From Saprospiraceae bacterium (GTDB lineage Bacteria > Bacteroidota > Bacteroidia > Chitinophagales > Saprospiraceae), in the NCBI GenBank assembly GCA_020630735.1, contig JAHDIP010000020.1, forward strand, positions 1-45,920: 45,920 nt of DNA, given 5' to 3'. Shown piece after piece: positions 36,235 through 44,682 of this stretch (the first letter of the stretch is position 1; each line of letters opens with the position of its first letter). The position numbers were made by a program, and so were the translations under genes. The notes below the pieces were generated by a model that saw nothing but the letters and a program-made list of their open reading frames with translations, did no database searches and was not told where the DNA came from.

Positions 36235-37932
36235 TTAATCTCTAAATATACTTTGTAAAAGTAAGCTTACTACAATCACAATGACGCAACCGATCATATT
36301 TAACCAAAGATAAGCGATCTCGATATAGCCATACATGTTGAGTGCAAAGATGATGAGGACGATCAGTTCACCAATAAGTGCTGCGATAAATACTGCTTTA
36401 GATTTTACATTTTTGAAGAAAAAAGCGACTGCAAAAATGCCTAAAATCGCACCATAAAATAGAGAACCAACAATGTTTACTGCTTGAATTAGATTTTCAA
36501 ATAAATCTGCTGTTGAGGCAAAGACGAGCGCTATTAAGCCCCACATTACCGTAAAGCCTTTGGAGGCATTTAAATAATGTCTATCATCTTTATCCGTCAC
36601 TAATGAACGGCGATAAATATCTACAACAGTCGTCGTCGCTAAGGCATTCAACTCAGAAGCCGTCGAAGACATCGCAGCCGAAAATATAACGGCCAACAAA
36701 AGTCCCACTAATCCGACAGGTAAATAATTGACAACAAAATTGATAAAGACATAATCAGCGTCTTTTACTTTGGCAGAAGGAGCTGCTTTTAAAATCAATT
36801 CTTTGGCTTCTTTACGAAGGGCTTTATTTTCTTCATTTAAGGTTTTTACTTTTGATTGAGCCGTTGCGATGATGGCTTCATCTTCCTTTTGTAGTGCAGT
36901 AATAAGTGTATTAATCGCTTCTTGTTTTTCTTCAAATAAAGCATCGTGTTTCGTCTCTAATGCTTTGTACTCATTTGCGGCACTCGTTTCATATATTTTT
37001 TGGACGTTCGCATTGTTGAAATGCAAAGGTGGTTTGGTAAATTGGAAAAACATAAACACCATAATCCCTACAAACAAAATCAAAAACTGCATCGGCACTT
37101 TAAAAATACCGTTAAAGAGTAAACCTAATCGACTTTCGGTTAAAGACTTTCCTGATAAGTAACGTTGTACTTGTGATTGATCCGTTCCAAAATAAGAAAG
37201 AAATAAAAAGACGCCTCCTAGCATTCCCGACCAAAAATTATAACGGTTGGATAAATCAAATTCAAAGTCAACGACATTGAGTTTTCCCATTTTCCCTGCT
37301 ACCCCAACAGCATCATTGAAACTTACATTTGCTGGCATCTTATTCATCAAAATGATAGCAGCAATCACCATTCCCGAAAGGATCACAATCATCTGTTGTT
37401 TTTGGGTGACACTAACTGCTTTTGTTCCTCCTGCGACGGTGTAAAAAATAACGAGTACGCCAATAATTAAAACCGTCCATAATAATTCCCATTCGAGTAT
37501 GGTAGACAAAATAATGGCTGGTGCATAAATAGTCAAACCTGCTGCTAAACCACGTTGTATCAAAAAGAGAATAGCTGTTAGTGTTCTGGTTTTACGGTCG
37601 AAACGACCTTCTAAATATTCGTAAGCGGTATATACTTTGAGTCGATAATAAATGGGCAATACAAAGACGGCTAAAATTACCATCGCTACTGGAAGCCCGA
37701 AGTAAAATTGTGCAAAGCGCATTCCATCTTCAAAGGCTTGCCCTGGTGTTGATAAGAAGGTAATCGCACTTGCCTGTGTGGCCATAATAGACAAACCTAT
37801 GGTCCACCATTTCAAATCTCGATCACCGAGTAAGTAACTTTCTACGGTATTTACTTTTCGTGTTTTCCAAACGCCATATAAAACGATAAAGGCTAAAGTT
37901 CCGACGAGTACAATCCAATCTAAAGGGTTCAT
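36235..37932 (-). CDS. Sodium:solute symporter (SSS family)
   Basis: This 565-residue inner-membrane Na+-coupled transporter has the SSS pattern. The N-terminus DWIVLVGTLAFIVLYG is followed by SYLLGDRDLKWWTIGLSIMA and ASAITFLSTPGQAF, the LeuT-fold unwound TM1 region and Na+ site. Later come the signature-like YTVAGGTKAVSVTQKQQMIV and FSAAMSSTASELNALATTTV, the TM8 Na+-site region. Residues about 315-395 form a long charged, coiled-coil-like insertion (YKALETKHDALFEEKQEAIN, KVKTLNEENKALRKEAKELI) between two TM helices. The substrate is not predictable; sugars, sialic acids and small organic solutes are usual. The gene lies 18 bases after a 45-residue membrane protein gene and downstream of a PIG-L deacetylase, suggesting uptake of a product of that enzyme. 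Confidence 0.93.
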   Translation of the reverse strand: MNPLDWIVLVGTLAFIVLYGVWKTRKVNTVESYLLGDRDLKWWTIGLSIMATQASAITFLSTPGQAFEDGMRFAQFYFGLPVAMVILAVFVLPIYYRLKVYTAYEYLEGRFDRKTRTLTAILFLIQRGLAAGLTIYAPAIILSTILEWELLWTVLIIGVLVIFYTVAGGTKAVSVTQKQQMIVILSGMVIAAIILMNKMPANVSFNDAVGVAGKMGKLNVVDFEFDLSNRYNFWSGMLGGVFLFLSYFGTDQSQVQRYLSGKSLTESRLGLLFNGIFKVPMQFLILFVGIMVFMFFQFTKPPLHFNNANVQKIYETSAANEYKALETKHDALFEEKQEAINTLITALQKEDEAIIATAQSKVKTLNEENKALRKEAKELILKAAPSAKVKDADYVFINFVVNYLPVGLVGLLLAVIFSAAMSSTASELNALATTTVVDIYRRSLVTDKDDRHYLNASKGFTVMWGLIALVFASTADLFENLIQAVNIVGSLFYGAILGIFAVAFFFKNVKSKAVFIAALIGELIVLIIFALNMYGYIEIAYLWLNMIGCVIVIVVSLLLQSIFRD

Positions 37933-37950
37933 ATAGTTTTCTTATAGGGC

Positions 37951-38088
37951 TTAGGAATAGGCTTGTGTAAAAAAATAAAATGCAGTAATTAGTAAAGCAT
38001 GGAAGACCAATACAAAAGCGTATAGTTGATTCCAAGTACTAAAGATTGGGGGTGCTTCTTCTTTATAGTCTGTTTTTTCTATTTCCAT
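37951..38088 (-). CDS. 45-residue single-TM protein upstream of the symporter
   Basis: Reading from ATG 38086-38088 to TAA 37951-37953 gives a complete frame of 45 residues: a charged N-terminus (MEIEKTDYKEEAPPI), a W-N-Q-L-Y motif, then one transmembrane helix (LYAFVLVFHALLITAFYFFT). It fits exactly between the deacetylase gene (34 bases away) and the symporter gene (18 bases away) on the same strand. Small membrane partners beside SSS transporters are known from YhdT with PanF and YjcH with ActP in E. coli, so an accessory or assembly subunit is a reasonable inference. I see no sequence similarity to those proteins by eye. Confidence 0.7.
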   Translation of the reverse strand: MEIEKTDYKEEAPPIFSTWNQLYAFVLVFHALLITAFYFFTQAYS

Positions 38089-38122
38089 TTTAACTTTTAT
38101 TTTCATTTTCATTAAAAAGTTC

Positions 38123-40633
38123 CTACGGCGTCCCCTTCCCTATCGAAATGAGGTTAGTAAAAATTCGGTAAGCACCAGGTACGCCAGCAGGTAATTCTCT
38201 AAACCAAGAATAGCCCGTGTAGATGTAATGTCCTTTGCCGTATTTTGCAACGAGTAAGCCACCGTCTTTTGGCGTTTCGTTTGGATCATTAGATGACAAA
38301 ATAGCTTCAAATTTTTCATCCCATTCATTCGGAAAATATAAGCCCCGTTCTTGTACCCAACCTTCAAAATCTTTGCTGGTAATTTTATTTGGAAAATTTA
38401 GAACAGGATGATCTGGTTTCAAGAAACGTACTTCCGCTTCTTCAACTGTTACTCGATCTCTAGAAACGGTTAAAGGATAAGGAGCAAGGTCTTTTGTTTT
38501 TAATCGGTGAGCCGTATTATACTGTACGATCATAGTGCCACCATTTTCGACATACGTCATCAATTCTGGTTGCATAAACTTGATGCGCTCCAAGGTATTA
38601 TACGCTCGAATGCCGACAATAACGGCATCAAACTGTTTCATATTTTCTGCATTAACGGCTCGACCTTCTAGCTGGGTAACTTCGTAACCAATGCTTTCTA
38701 GGTTAGTCGGAATTTCATCTCCTGCGCCCATGATGTAGCCAATTTTTTCTCCCTCTTTTTTCAAGTCCACTCGCACCACTTTTGCGGTTGAAGGCATCAT
38801 TACTGTTTGAGTAGGAATGTGGTCGTATTCGATTAAAACTAACGCTTTATCATAGACTTTACCATCTAAAGAAACAGATGCAGCAAGTTCTCCCTCACTT
38901 TGATTTTTTGATGGAAAAACGTCAAAGGTGAATTGCTTTTCTTCTCCTTTTAGTGCTAAATCAAAATCAACAGAAGCAGGTTCTACTCTCCAGCCTTTCG
39001 GGTGTTTCAACGCTAACGTTCCTGACAACTCATCTTTTCCTGCTTTCAATAACACGTTTACTTTTTTGGAGGCATCATCTGCAAAAACATAGACCTTATT
39101 ATCGATGTTTGCAAAGATAGGAGGCATCACTTCAAATGGTCGATAGACTTCGCCATCTACAGGATCATTTTTTTTGTAAACGACATCGACTGGATAATCT
39201 ATTGATGTTCCATTGATGCTTAACGTAAAAATTGTTTTTAATACTCTAGGCGTTTCGGGTAAACCCCTCTTCGTTTGTTCCTTCACCGTATACATTCCTA
39301 AACTCGCTTTTTCATTGAGCCAATAGGGATTTGTAAAATCCGTTTTTTGAGGAATCATTATTTTTTTAGACCAGGCATAAGCTTGGTTATTTTCCATCAC
39401 CATGTTCAACATAGAATCTTCTCTTGTAGGTAAGTAGATCACTTTTTCTAAATTTATATTTGCCTCAGAACGATTAATTGCTTCGATACTTAATTCAACT
39501 GATTGACCTGGTGTCGCAGAGTAATCATCTGCCACTGCTTCAAGGTATAAACCTAAAGCTGCTTTAATTACTTTTTCTATTTCTGCTTGTTTGATTTGTT
39601 TCCAATGTCCGTTCGGTAAAGCCTTTATTAGTTTATATGCTTCTAGTAACATCGGTACAGAGCTAGCTGGATTTTCGTGGCGAAAATTTTGGTCAACAGC
39701 TCCTAATATTTTCCCAATAGGTTCGCCTCCTTTTACTCTTGTCCAAGTCGTGTTGATGCCATCAAAAATATCTTCTTTATTCTTTGGCATTTCGCCTTTT
39801 AGCAATTGCAAATATTCCATTTGAGAACCACGCTTACCCGTCGAACCAAAGCCCTGACATTTGTGCATTGATCTACTCTCTGCTGCAATCTCATTATTTG
39901 ATTTTCCTTTCAATGGATAATAAACACCTACATCTACACTCATCATTCTCGATTTATCTGCTTCGTCAAATTTTTCACGACTACCATAAAACCACCATGA
40001 AGTATTAAAAAACAATCGCTGAGGTGTCCACGCATCTACATAACGGAGTTGTTCAGGGAAAACCGTTTCATCTCCAACTTTATCAAAAATTTCGTAGGAT
40101 AGTTTTGCAGAAGCCGTATGATGTCCGTGTGTTTTTCGACCTGTATCATGCGAGAAGCGATTGATAATGACATCTGGTTTAAATTTTCGAATTGCCCAAA
40201 TAGCATCTGAGACGACTTTATCTTTTTCCCAAATCTCTAAGGTCTCTTCTGGATTTTTGGAATACCCAAAATCATTCGCTCTAGTAAACAATTGAGAACC
40301 TCCGTCTACACTTCTAGCCATTAGCAATTCTTGGGTTCGTATTACACCAAGTAATTCTCTAATTTCTGGACCAATCAAATTTTGACCACCATCGCCACGT
40401 GTGAGCGACAAGTAAGCCGTATTCATTCGTAACTCATTCGATAAATAAGCGATCAATCGTGTATTCTCATCATCAGGGTGAGCTGCTACATAAAGAGCAG
40501 AACCTAAAACATTGAGTTTTTTGATGGCATCATGTATTTCGGCTGAGGTCCATTTGTCAGGAGCTTGTGCATTGGTGGGGACTAAAAAGAAACATAAATA
40601 CAGTAATGTAATTGCGTAAGTTATTGTTCTCAT
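38123..40633 (-). CDS. Secreted PIG-L (LmbE) family deacetylase with extra C-terminal domains
   Basis: This 836-residue protein has signal peptide 1-23 (PTNAQ/AP). The PIG-L domain, about 42-290, has the zinc motif AHPDDE (51-56) and the downstream HGHHTAS, typical of enzymes that remove acetyl groups from N-acetylglucosamine-type substrates. A long middle part is beta-rich and Ig-like. The C-terminal third (about 600-836) resembles a ThuA/class-I amidotransferase-like fold (FDAVIVGIRAYNT, GGTMIVQYNTAHR, DHPVLNFPNKIT, GKGHYIYTGYSWFRELPAG). This architecture is larger than cytosolic PIG-L enzymes such as BshB (about 230 residues). It is probably periplasmic and the first gene of an operon with the small membrane protein and the symporter, suggesting deacetylation of an imported or exported amino-sugar conjugate. 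The substrate is unknown. Confidence 0.9.
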   Translation of the reverse strand: MRTITYAITLLYLCFFLVPTNAQAPDKWTSAEIHDAIKKLNVLGSALYVAAHPDDENTRLIAYLSNELRMNTAYLSLTRGDGGQNLIGPEIRELLGVIRTQELLMARSVDGGSQLFTRANDFGYSKNPEETLEIWEKDKVVSDAIWAIRKFKPDVIINRFSHDTGRKTHGHHTASAKLSYEIFDKVGDETVFPEQLRYVDAWTPQRLFFNTSWWFYGSREKFDEADKSRMMSVDVGVYYPLKGKSNNEIAAESRSMHKCQGFGSTGKRGSQMEYLQLLKGEMPKNKEDIFDGINTTWTRVKGGEPIGKILGAVDQNFRHENPASSVPMLLEAYKLIKALPNGHWKQIKQAEIEKVIKAALGLYLEAVADDYSATPGQSVELSIEAINRSEANINLEKVIYLPTREDSMLNMVMENNQAYAWSKKIMIPQKTDFTNPYWLNEKASLGMYTVKEQTKRGLPETPRVLKTIFTLSINGTSIDYPVDVVYKKNDPVDGEVYRPFEVMPPIFANIDNKVYVFADDASKKVNVLLKAGKDELSGTLALKHPKGWRVEPASVDFDLALKGEEKQFTFDVFPSKNQSEGELAASVSLDGKVYDKALVLIEYDHIPTQTVMMPSTAKVVRVDLKKEGEKIGYIMGAGDEIPTNLESIGYEVTQLEGRAVNAENMKQFDAVIVGIRAYNTLERIKFMQPELMTYVENGGTMIVQYNTAHRLKTKDLAPYPLTVSRDRVTVEEAEVRFLKPDHPVLNFPNKITSKDFEGWVQERGLYFPNEWDEKFEAILSSNDPNETPKDGGLLVAKYGKGHYIYTGYSWFRELPAGVPGAYRIFTNLISIGKGTP

Positions 40634-40676
40634 GGTAAATTTTATTTTAAAGGTCGAAAATAGTAATTTTATACAC

Positions 40677-40684
40677 TACTTTTG
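40677..40684 (+). promoter_or_regulatory. Candidate -7 box for the CX4CH lipoprotein operon
   Basis: TACTTTTG fits TAnnTTTG and lies in the divergent gap, 52 bases before the ATG at 40736. No distinct -33 box is visible. Confidence 0.35.
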
Positions 40685-40735
40685 AACTTGTTAAAATATA
40701 TTTTAGTAAGTTGTTAAAAAATAAACATAAATCGT

Positions 40736-41077
40736 ATGAATAAACAAATTTTAATCTTCACCGTATTTGTACTTATCCTTTTTGCTTGCAGAAAAGAGGA
40801 GAAAGTTCCCATAGGAGATGTGGACTGTTCAATGATTACTTACTCGGGAACAATTAGTCAATTATTTGACAGCCATTGTAATACTTCTGGTTGCCACAAC
40901 GCAGGTTCTGACGACGGAGACTTTACCACTTATGACCTTGTAAAACCTTGGGCAGATAATGGAGAGATTGCAAAAGAAACATTAGATAAACAAACCATGC
41001 CTGAAGATGGACCACTCACAAGTGAACAATTAGGTCAATTGCAATGCTGGCTAGATGATGGCGCTCCAAATAACTAA
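40736..41077 (+). CDS. Lipoprotein with CX4CH cytochrome c-like domain
   Basis: This 113-residue protein has a lipoprotein signal ending at LFAC (Cys18). The small domain has the layout of single-haem cytochrome c modules: I-x-x-L-F-D-S-H before CNTSGCH (Cys48, Cys53, His54), TMPEDGPLT with Met88 as a possible axial ligand, and the usual ending QLQCWLDDGAPNN. The haem motif is CX4CH rather than CXXCH; such spacing is known for some c-type cytochromes, so haem binding is possible but not certain. It would be membrane-anchored and exposed to the periplasm or surface. It lies 8 bases before the amidase gene, so it is probably the first gene of a plus-strand operon, although its functional link to an amidase is not obvious. 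Confidence 0.82.
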   Translation: MNKQILIFTVFVLILFACRKEEKVPIGDVDCSMITYSGTISQLFDSHCNTSGCHNAGSDDGDFTTYDLVKPWADNGEIAKETLDKQTMPEDGPLTSEQLGQLQCWLDDGAPNN

Positions 41078-41085
41078 CCTTAAAC

Positions 41086-42570
41086 ATGTTTAAAGAATAT
41101 ACAAATTACGACGCTCTTGGTCTCGCCGAGTTGATCCGAAAAAAAGAAGTTAGTGCTTCGGAAGTACTAGCAGCAGCTTTGCATAAAGTAGCCGAACTAA
41201 ATCCTTCTTTAAATGCTGTTATTCACCAATTCGGAGATCGGGCAAAAAAACAAATTGAAACTGGATTACCCGATGGACCATTCACAGGCGTTCCATTTTT
41301 GCTGAAAGATTTAACGGCAGTTTTTGAAGGCGAACGTATGACGATGGGTTCTAGAGGAATCAACTGGATTCCTACTTATGATTCGGTGCATGTCGAACGC
41401 ATAAAAGCAAGTGGTGCAACTATATTCGGAAAAACCAATACCCCAGAATTAGGATTAATTGTAACCACCGAACCTCTAGCACACGGTCCAACACATAATC
41501 CGCACAAGCAAGGTTACAGCACAGGAGGTTCTTCTGGTGGAAGTGCTTGTGCCGTAGCGTCGAGGATGGTTCCTATGGCAGGAGGTGGCGACGGTGGTGG
41601 CTCTATACGTTTTCCATCTGCTTGGTGTGGTGTGTTTGGATTGAAACCTTCTAGAGGTCTTAATCCTTTACAACCTGATTATAGCGAAGGCTGGAGCGGT
41701 GCTATTGCTGATCATGTTTTGACACGTACAGTTAGAGATAGTGCTGCCATGTTAGACCAAACTGCAGGCTATGCAAGTGGTGGTCCTTATCGAGTTGACA
41801 AAGATGAACGAGGGTATTTTAATGCCTCACAAAAAGATCCCAAACCTTTACGCATTGGCTTATCCCAAAATCCACTGGTTGATGGAACTGATCTCCACCC
41901 TGAAGTGATTGCTTCTTTAGAAAAAACAGTAAAGAGATTACAAGATTTAGGCCATATTGTTGAAGCAGCAGAACCTGAAATTGATACCAATCGATTTTGG
42001 AAAGACTTTATACAGGTCGTTGCATGTCATACAACACATGCTTATGATAAACTCAAAGAAAAATTTGGAAATGAGGCTGTGGCAAAGCTAGAACTGAGTA
42101 CTAAAAACAGTGCTATTTTAGGTCGTGCAGTACGTGCTGATCAATTCATCGAAGCCTTAGATGGATGGCGACTAGCGCAAATGGCAATGGGAAAATATTT
42201 GACAAAATATGATTTAATGCTTTGTCCAACTGTACCTATCCCCGCTCTAAAACACGGTGTATTACCTCCCTCCTCTTTCGAAAAACGATTATTAAAAGTG
42301 AATCAACTCACCTCTATTTTTGGAAGTGCAAAATTGGCTTGGAAATCAAGTCTTTTGGAACAAATGGTAAAACCTCTATTAAGCAAAATGTGTTTTACTA
42401 TTTTAGGAAACGTTACTGGTCTGCCTTGTATGTCTGTTCCCTTAGACTTATCTTCTGAAGGATTACCTATTGGTATGCAGTTTGTTGGTAGAATGGGTGA
42501 TGAAGTAACTTTATTTAGCTTAGCTGCTCAGTTGGAAAGAAGTGGATTCTTCACTTGTTCAAAAAAATAA
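41086..42570 (+). CDS. Amidase (amidase signature family)
   Basis: This 494-residue enzyme of the amidase-signature family hydrolyses amide bonds with a Ser-cisSer-Lys triad. Lys74 lies in FLLKDL, the Gly/Ser motif is GGSSGGSACAVA (147-158) with the cis-Ser, and the nucleophile Ser173 is in GGGDGGGSIRFP. Downstream MGKYLTKYDLMLCPTVPIPA and GNVTGLPCMSVPL complete the fold. Length is normal for the family. GatA is unlikely because no gatB or gatC is nearby and the sequence looks like a general or 6-aminohexanoate-cyclic-dimer-hydrolase-type amidase. No signal peptide is seen. It starts 8 bases after the CX4CH gene and its stop is 2 bases before the RraA-like start, so the three genes look like one operon. 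Confidence 0.93.
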   Translation: MFKEYTNYDALGLAELIRKKEVSASEVLAAALHKVAELNPSLNAVIHQFGDRAKKQIETGLPDGPFTGVPFLLKDLTAVFEGERMTMGSRGINWIPTYDSVHVERIKASGATIFGKTNTPELGLIVTTEPLAHGPTHNPHKQGYSTGGSSGGSACAVASRMVPMAGGGDGGGSIRFPSAWCGVFGLKPSRGLNPLQPDYSEGWSGAIADHVLTRTVRDSAAMLDQTAGYASGGPYRVDKDERGYFNASQKDPKPLRIGLSQNPLVDGTDLHPEVIASLEKTVKRLQDLGHIVEAAEPEIDTNRFWKDFIQVVACHTTHAYDKLKEKFGNEAVAKLELSTKNSAILGRAVRADQFIEALDGWRLAQMAMGKYLTKYDLMLCPTVPIPALKHGVLPPSSFEKRLLKVNQLTSIFGSAKLAWKSSLLEQMVKPLLSKMCFTILGNVTGLPCMSVPLDLSSEGLPIGMQFVGRMGDEVTLFSLAAQLERSGFFTCSKK

Positions 42571-42572
42571 AA

Positions 42573-43052
42573 ATGGATATAATAACAGCAGATATTTGGG
42601 ATGAGTTTACAGATGAACTTACCTTATTAAATCTTGATCTAAAAAATTATGGAGCGAAAACATCTTTTAGTGGAGAAGTAATCACCTTAAAACTTTTTGA
42701 AGATAATTCCTTTGTCCGAAAAACACTCGCCCAAAATGGACACGGAAAAGTACTGGTGATAGATGGTGGTGGTTCTAAACGCTGTGCATTGATTGGCGAT
42801 AATATAGCCAAACTAGCTATCGACAATGAATGGGAAGGCCTCATCGTTTATGGTTGCATTAGAGACTCTAAAGTGATCAACGAAATGCCGATTGCCATTA
42901 AAGCTATTGGTACTTGTCCTGCAAAAAGCATAAAACGAGATGTCGGCTTGCTAGGAGAAGAGTTGATTATTGAAGGCACAAAAATCACACAAGGTCAATA
43001 TTTGTATGCAGATGAAGATGGTGTTTTATTGGCAAATAGAAAACTAGTTTAA
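42573..43052 (+). CDS. rraA: RraA-like protein (RNase E regulator / HMG aldolase family)
   Basis: The protein has 159 residues, close to E. coli RraA (161), from the ATG at 42573. A TTG at 42555 is in frame but would overlap the amidase, and the family N-terminus (ITADIWDEF) supports the ATG. LVIDGGGSKRCALIGDNIAK and WEGLIVYGCIRDS are nearly canonical. Asp76 and Arg97-Asp98 keep the D-x20-R-D spacing used for metal and substrate binding by the 4-hydroxy-4-methyl-2-oxoglutarate/4-carboxy-4-hydroxy-2-oxoadipate aldolase branch. It could act as an RNase E inhibitor or as an aldolase; sequence alone does not decide. It follows the amidase stop by 2 bases. Confidence 0.9.
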   Translation: MDIITADIWDEFTDELTLLNLDLKNYGAKTSFSGEVITLKLFEDNSFVRKTLAQNGHGKVLVIDGGGSKRCALIGDNIAKLAIDNEWEGLIVYGCIRDSKVINEMPIAIKAIGTCPAKSIKRDVGLLGEELIIEGTKITQGQYLYADEDGVLLANRKLV

Positions 43053-43277
43053 TAATGGACGAATAAAGAAAAGCATAGCGTATATCTTCAAAGTACGCAC
43101 CTTGTTATATAATTAAACCAACAGAATACGCCCAAATAATCTTAAAAAGATGTTTCTGCTATCAGACAAGAGCTTTTTCTAGGCTCAATACTTTATGATC
43201 TCCTCATTATTACGTATCATTACGTCAATATTGTTAGAAGTGAATTCATAATAATTTATTTTTCTTAATAGATCCTA

Positions 43278-43919
43278 ATGCACCCAAAATTCCCTCCACC
43301 CTGGCAACTCACAGGAACTGGTTACATGCTTTTGTACTGGTTCAAGAAAGACTTTGTTCGAGCACAAGGAAACATTCCAGCTTTTTTATCAGAAAAATTC
43401 AAAGGTGGTTTAGGGGCTGTAATGTTGGTGAATTATCATCAGTCAAATTGTGGCCCCTATGACGAACTTCTCTTCATTCCCGGCAAGTTTTTATGGCAAG
43501 GAAAAACCCTCAACTCTATCACAAAAATATACGTATCAAGCCAGGCCAGCATTGATGGAGGACGTGAAAATTGGGCTATTCCGAAAGAAAAGGCAGCTTT
43601 TGAGTTTGGGACAGATGATAGCGTACGTGTTCACCATCCTGATGGGACTCAAATTTTCAGTGCAGATTTTACACCTTGGGGACCTTCTTTACCAGTGAAC
43701 ACAAAATTGTTGCCCTTTCCTCTTGTTCAAAAAAGATCAGAGCAAATCGTTTATACCAATTTCTTTGGGAAAGGATGGGGGAAATTATGTAAAGTAAGGT
43801 CTGTTACAGTTAATAACCGTTTCTTTCCAGATATTTCATCGACAAAGCCCCTTATTGCTTTGAAAATTGATCCATTTAAGATCACTTTTCCGATTCCTTC
43901 GATACAGAAAGAATCATGA
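43278..43919 (+). CDS. Acetoacetate decarboxylase-like protein
   Basis: The protein has 213 residues and the compact beta-barrel pattern of the acetoacetate decarboxylase (ADC) superfamily: PPPWQLTGTGYMLLYWF at the start, LVNYHQSNCGPYDELLFIPG in the middle, then GGRENWAIPKEKAAFEF, where Arg96 and Lys103 correspond to the R-E...PK region of ADC. Relatives of this shorter type are usually annotated as hypothetical or ADC-like; true decarboxylase activity depends on the catalytic Lys and its acidic pocket and cannot be assured by eye. No signal peptide is present. It stands 225 bases after rraA with no clear terminator between, so co-transcription is possible but uncertain. The gap contains an AATGGACGAATAA string at about 43054 resembling a family A repeat end. 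Confidence 0.75.
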   Translation: MHPKFPPPWQLTGTGYMLLYWFKKDFVRAQGNIPAFLSEKFKGGLGAVMLVNYHQSNCGPYDELLFIPGKFLWQGKTLNSITKIYVSSQASIDGGRENWAIPKEKAAFEFGTDDSVRVHHPDGTQIFSADFTPWGPSLPVNTKLLPFPLVQKRSEQIVYTNFFGKGWGKLCKVRSVTVNNRFFPDISSTKPLIALKIDPFKITFPIPSIQKES

Positions 43920-44055
43920 AATTGCTGCTTAAGGTGTCCAGAGTAATTCTGCCTCTTTTTTGGGTAATTGGAGTAGTCTTTCTATCCGTATAAACAAAGT
44001 TTAAAATTAATTAGGGTCTTGTTATTTTTCTCAAAAGATCCTTCTTTGTCGGTAA

Positions 44056-44682
44056 TCATCGTCTTCCTAACCAACCTAAAATACGAGAATTGCGCAAGCG
44101 ATATTCTCCATTTTCTCTAGTCATAGAGATAAGGAGTCGAGAGCGGAGACTACAGTTTTGTTGAACAATTTCGATGGCATTGTCTTTTACATCTGAGATA
44201 ATAGCAACGTGACCAAAAGGGTTATCATCCGTTCGACCAAACACCAAAATATCATGAACTCTTGGTCGAGTTACTGAACCATTTTTATACTGATGCAAAC
44301 CTCGATCACGATTGTAAGCGCTGTCGTATAAACCAGGTTGAAAAAAGTCGATAGCATGTCCCCAAGGATTGGGTAACTTATGATTGAAGACTTGATGGTA
44401 ATAGCGTTTTACAAATTCTACGCATTGCCATTTCAGACCGTAGCAATAACCATCGGTTGCATAGTGGCGACCATCGGTATGTTCGACATTGCCATTGTAA
44501 AGTACCATGACCTCGTTGAAGTCATCAATGATTTCACCGACAGCAGGTAATTTAATTTTTGCTTCTTCTATCTTTTTATAGTCGCTAAGTTGTTCCTTTG
44601 TCATTCCACCCATCGAATCCTGTTGCTCTGAACATCCGATAATACAAAAAATCAAACTTAAATAAATACACTTCCTCAACAT
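44056..44682 (-). CDS. CHAP domain lipoprotein (cysteine amidase/endopeptidase)
   Basis: This 208-residue protein has lipobox IIGC (Cys17). The CHAP (NlpC/P60-type) domain spans about 75-208, with the catalytic Cys87 in WQCVEFVKRYY and His158 in FGHVAIISDV; DILVFGRTDDNP precedes the His as usual. CHAP enzymes cleave peptidoglycan peptides or glutathionylspermidine-type amides; similarity of the CYGLKWQCVEFVKRY stretch to glutathionylspermidine amidase-like proteins is noticeable. It is probably anchored in the periplasm. The start ATG overlaps the stop of the ADP-ribosylglycohydrolase gene by 7 bases, so the two are likely translated together. Confidence 0.88.
   Translation of the reverse strand: MLRKCIYLSLIFCIIGCSEQQDSMGGMTKEQLSDYKKIEEAKIKLPAVGEIIDDFNEVMVLYNGNVEHTDGRHYATDGYCYGLKWQCVEFVKRYYHQVFNHKLPNPWGHAIDFFQPGLYDSAYNRDRGLHQYKNGSVTRPRVHDILVFGRTDDNPFGHVAIISDVKDNAIEIVQQNCSLRSRLLISMTRENGEYRLRNSRILGWLGRR

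Noticed and set aside
41086-42570. GatA subunit of tRNA amidotransferase
   Set aside because: No gatB or gatC neighbours, and the operon partners and sequence fit a general amidase.
43054-43277. Fourth copy of the family A repeat
   Set aside because: Only the left end (AATGGACGAATAA) resembles the element; the inner hairpin and right end are not found, so it is at most a fragment.
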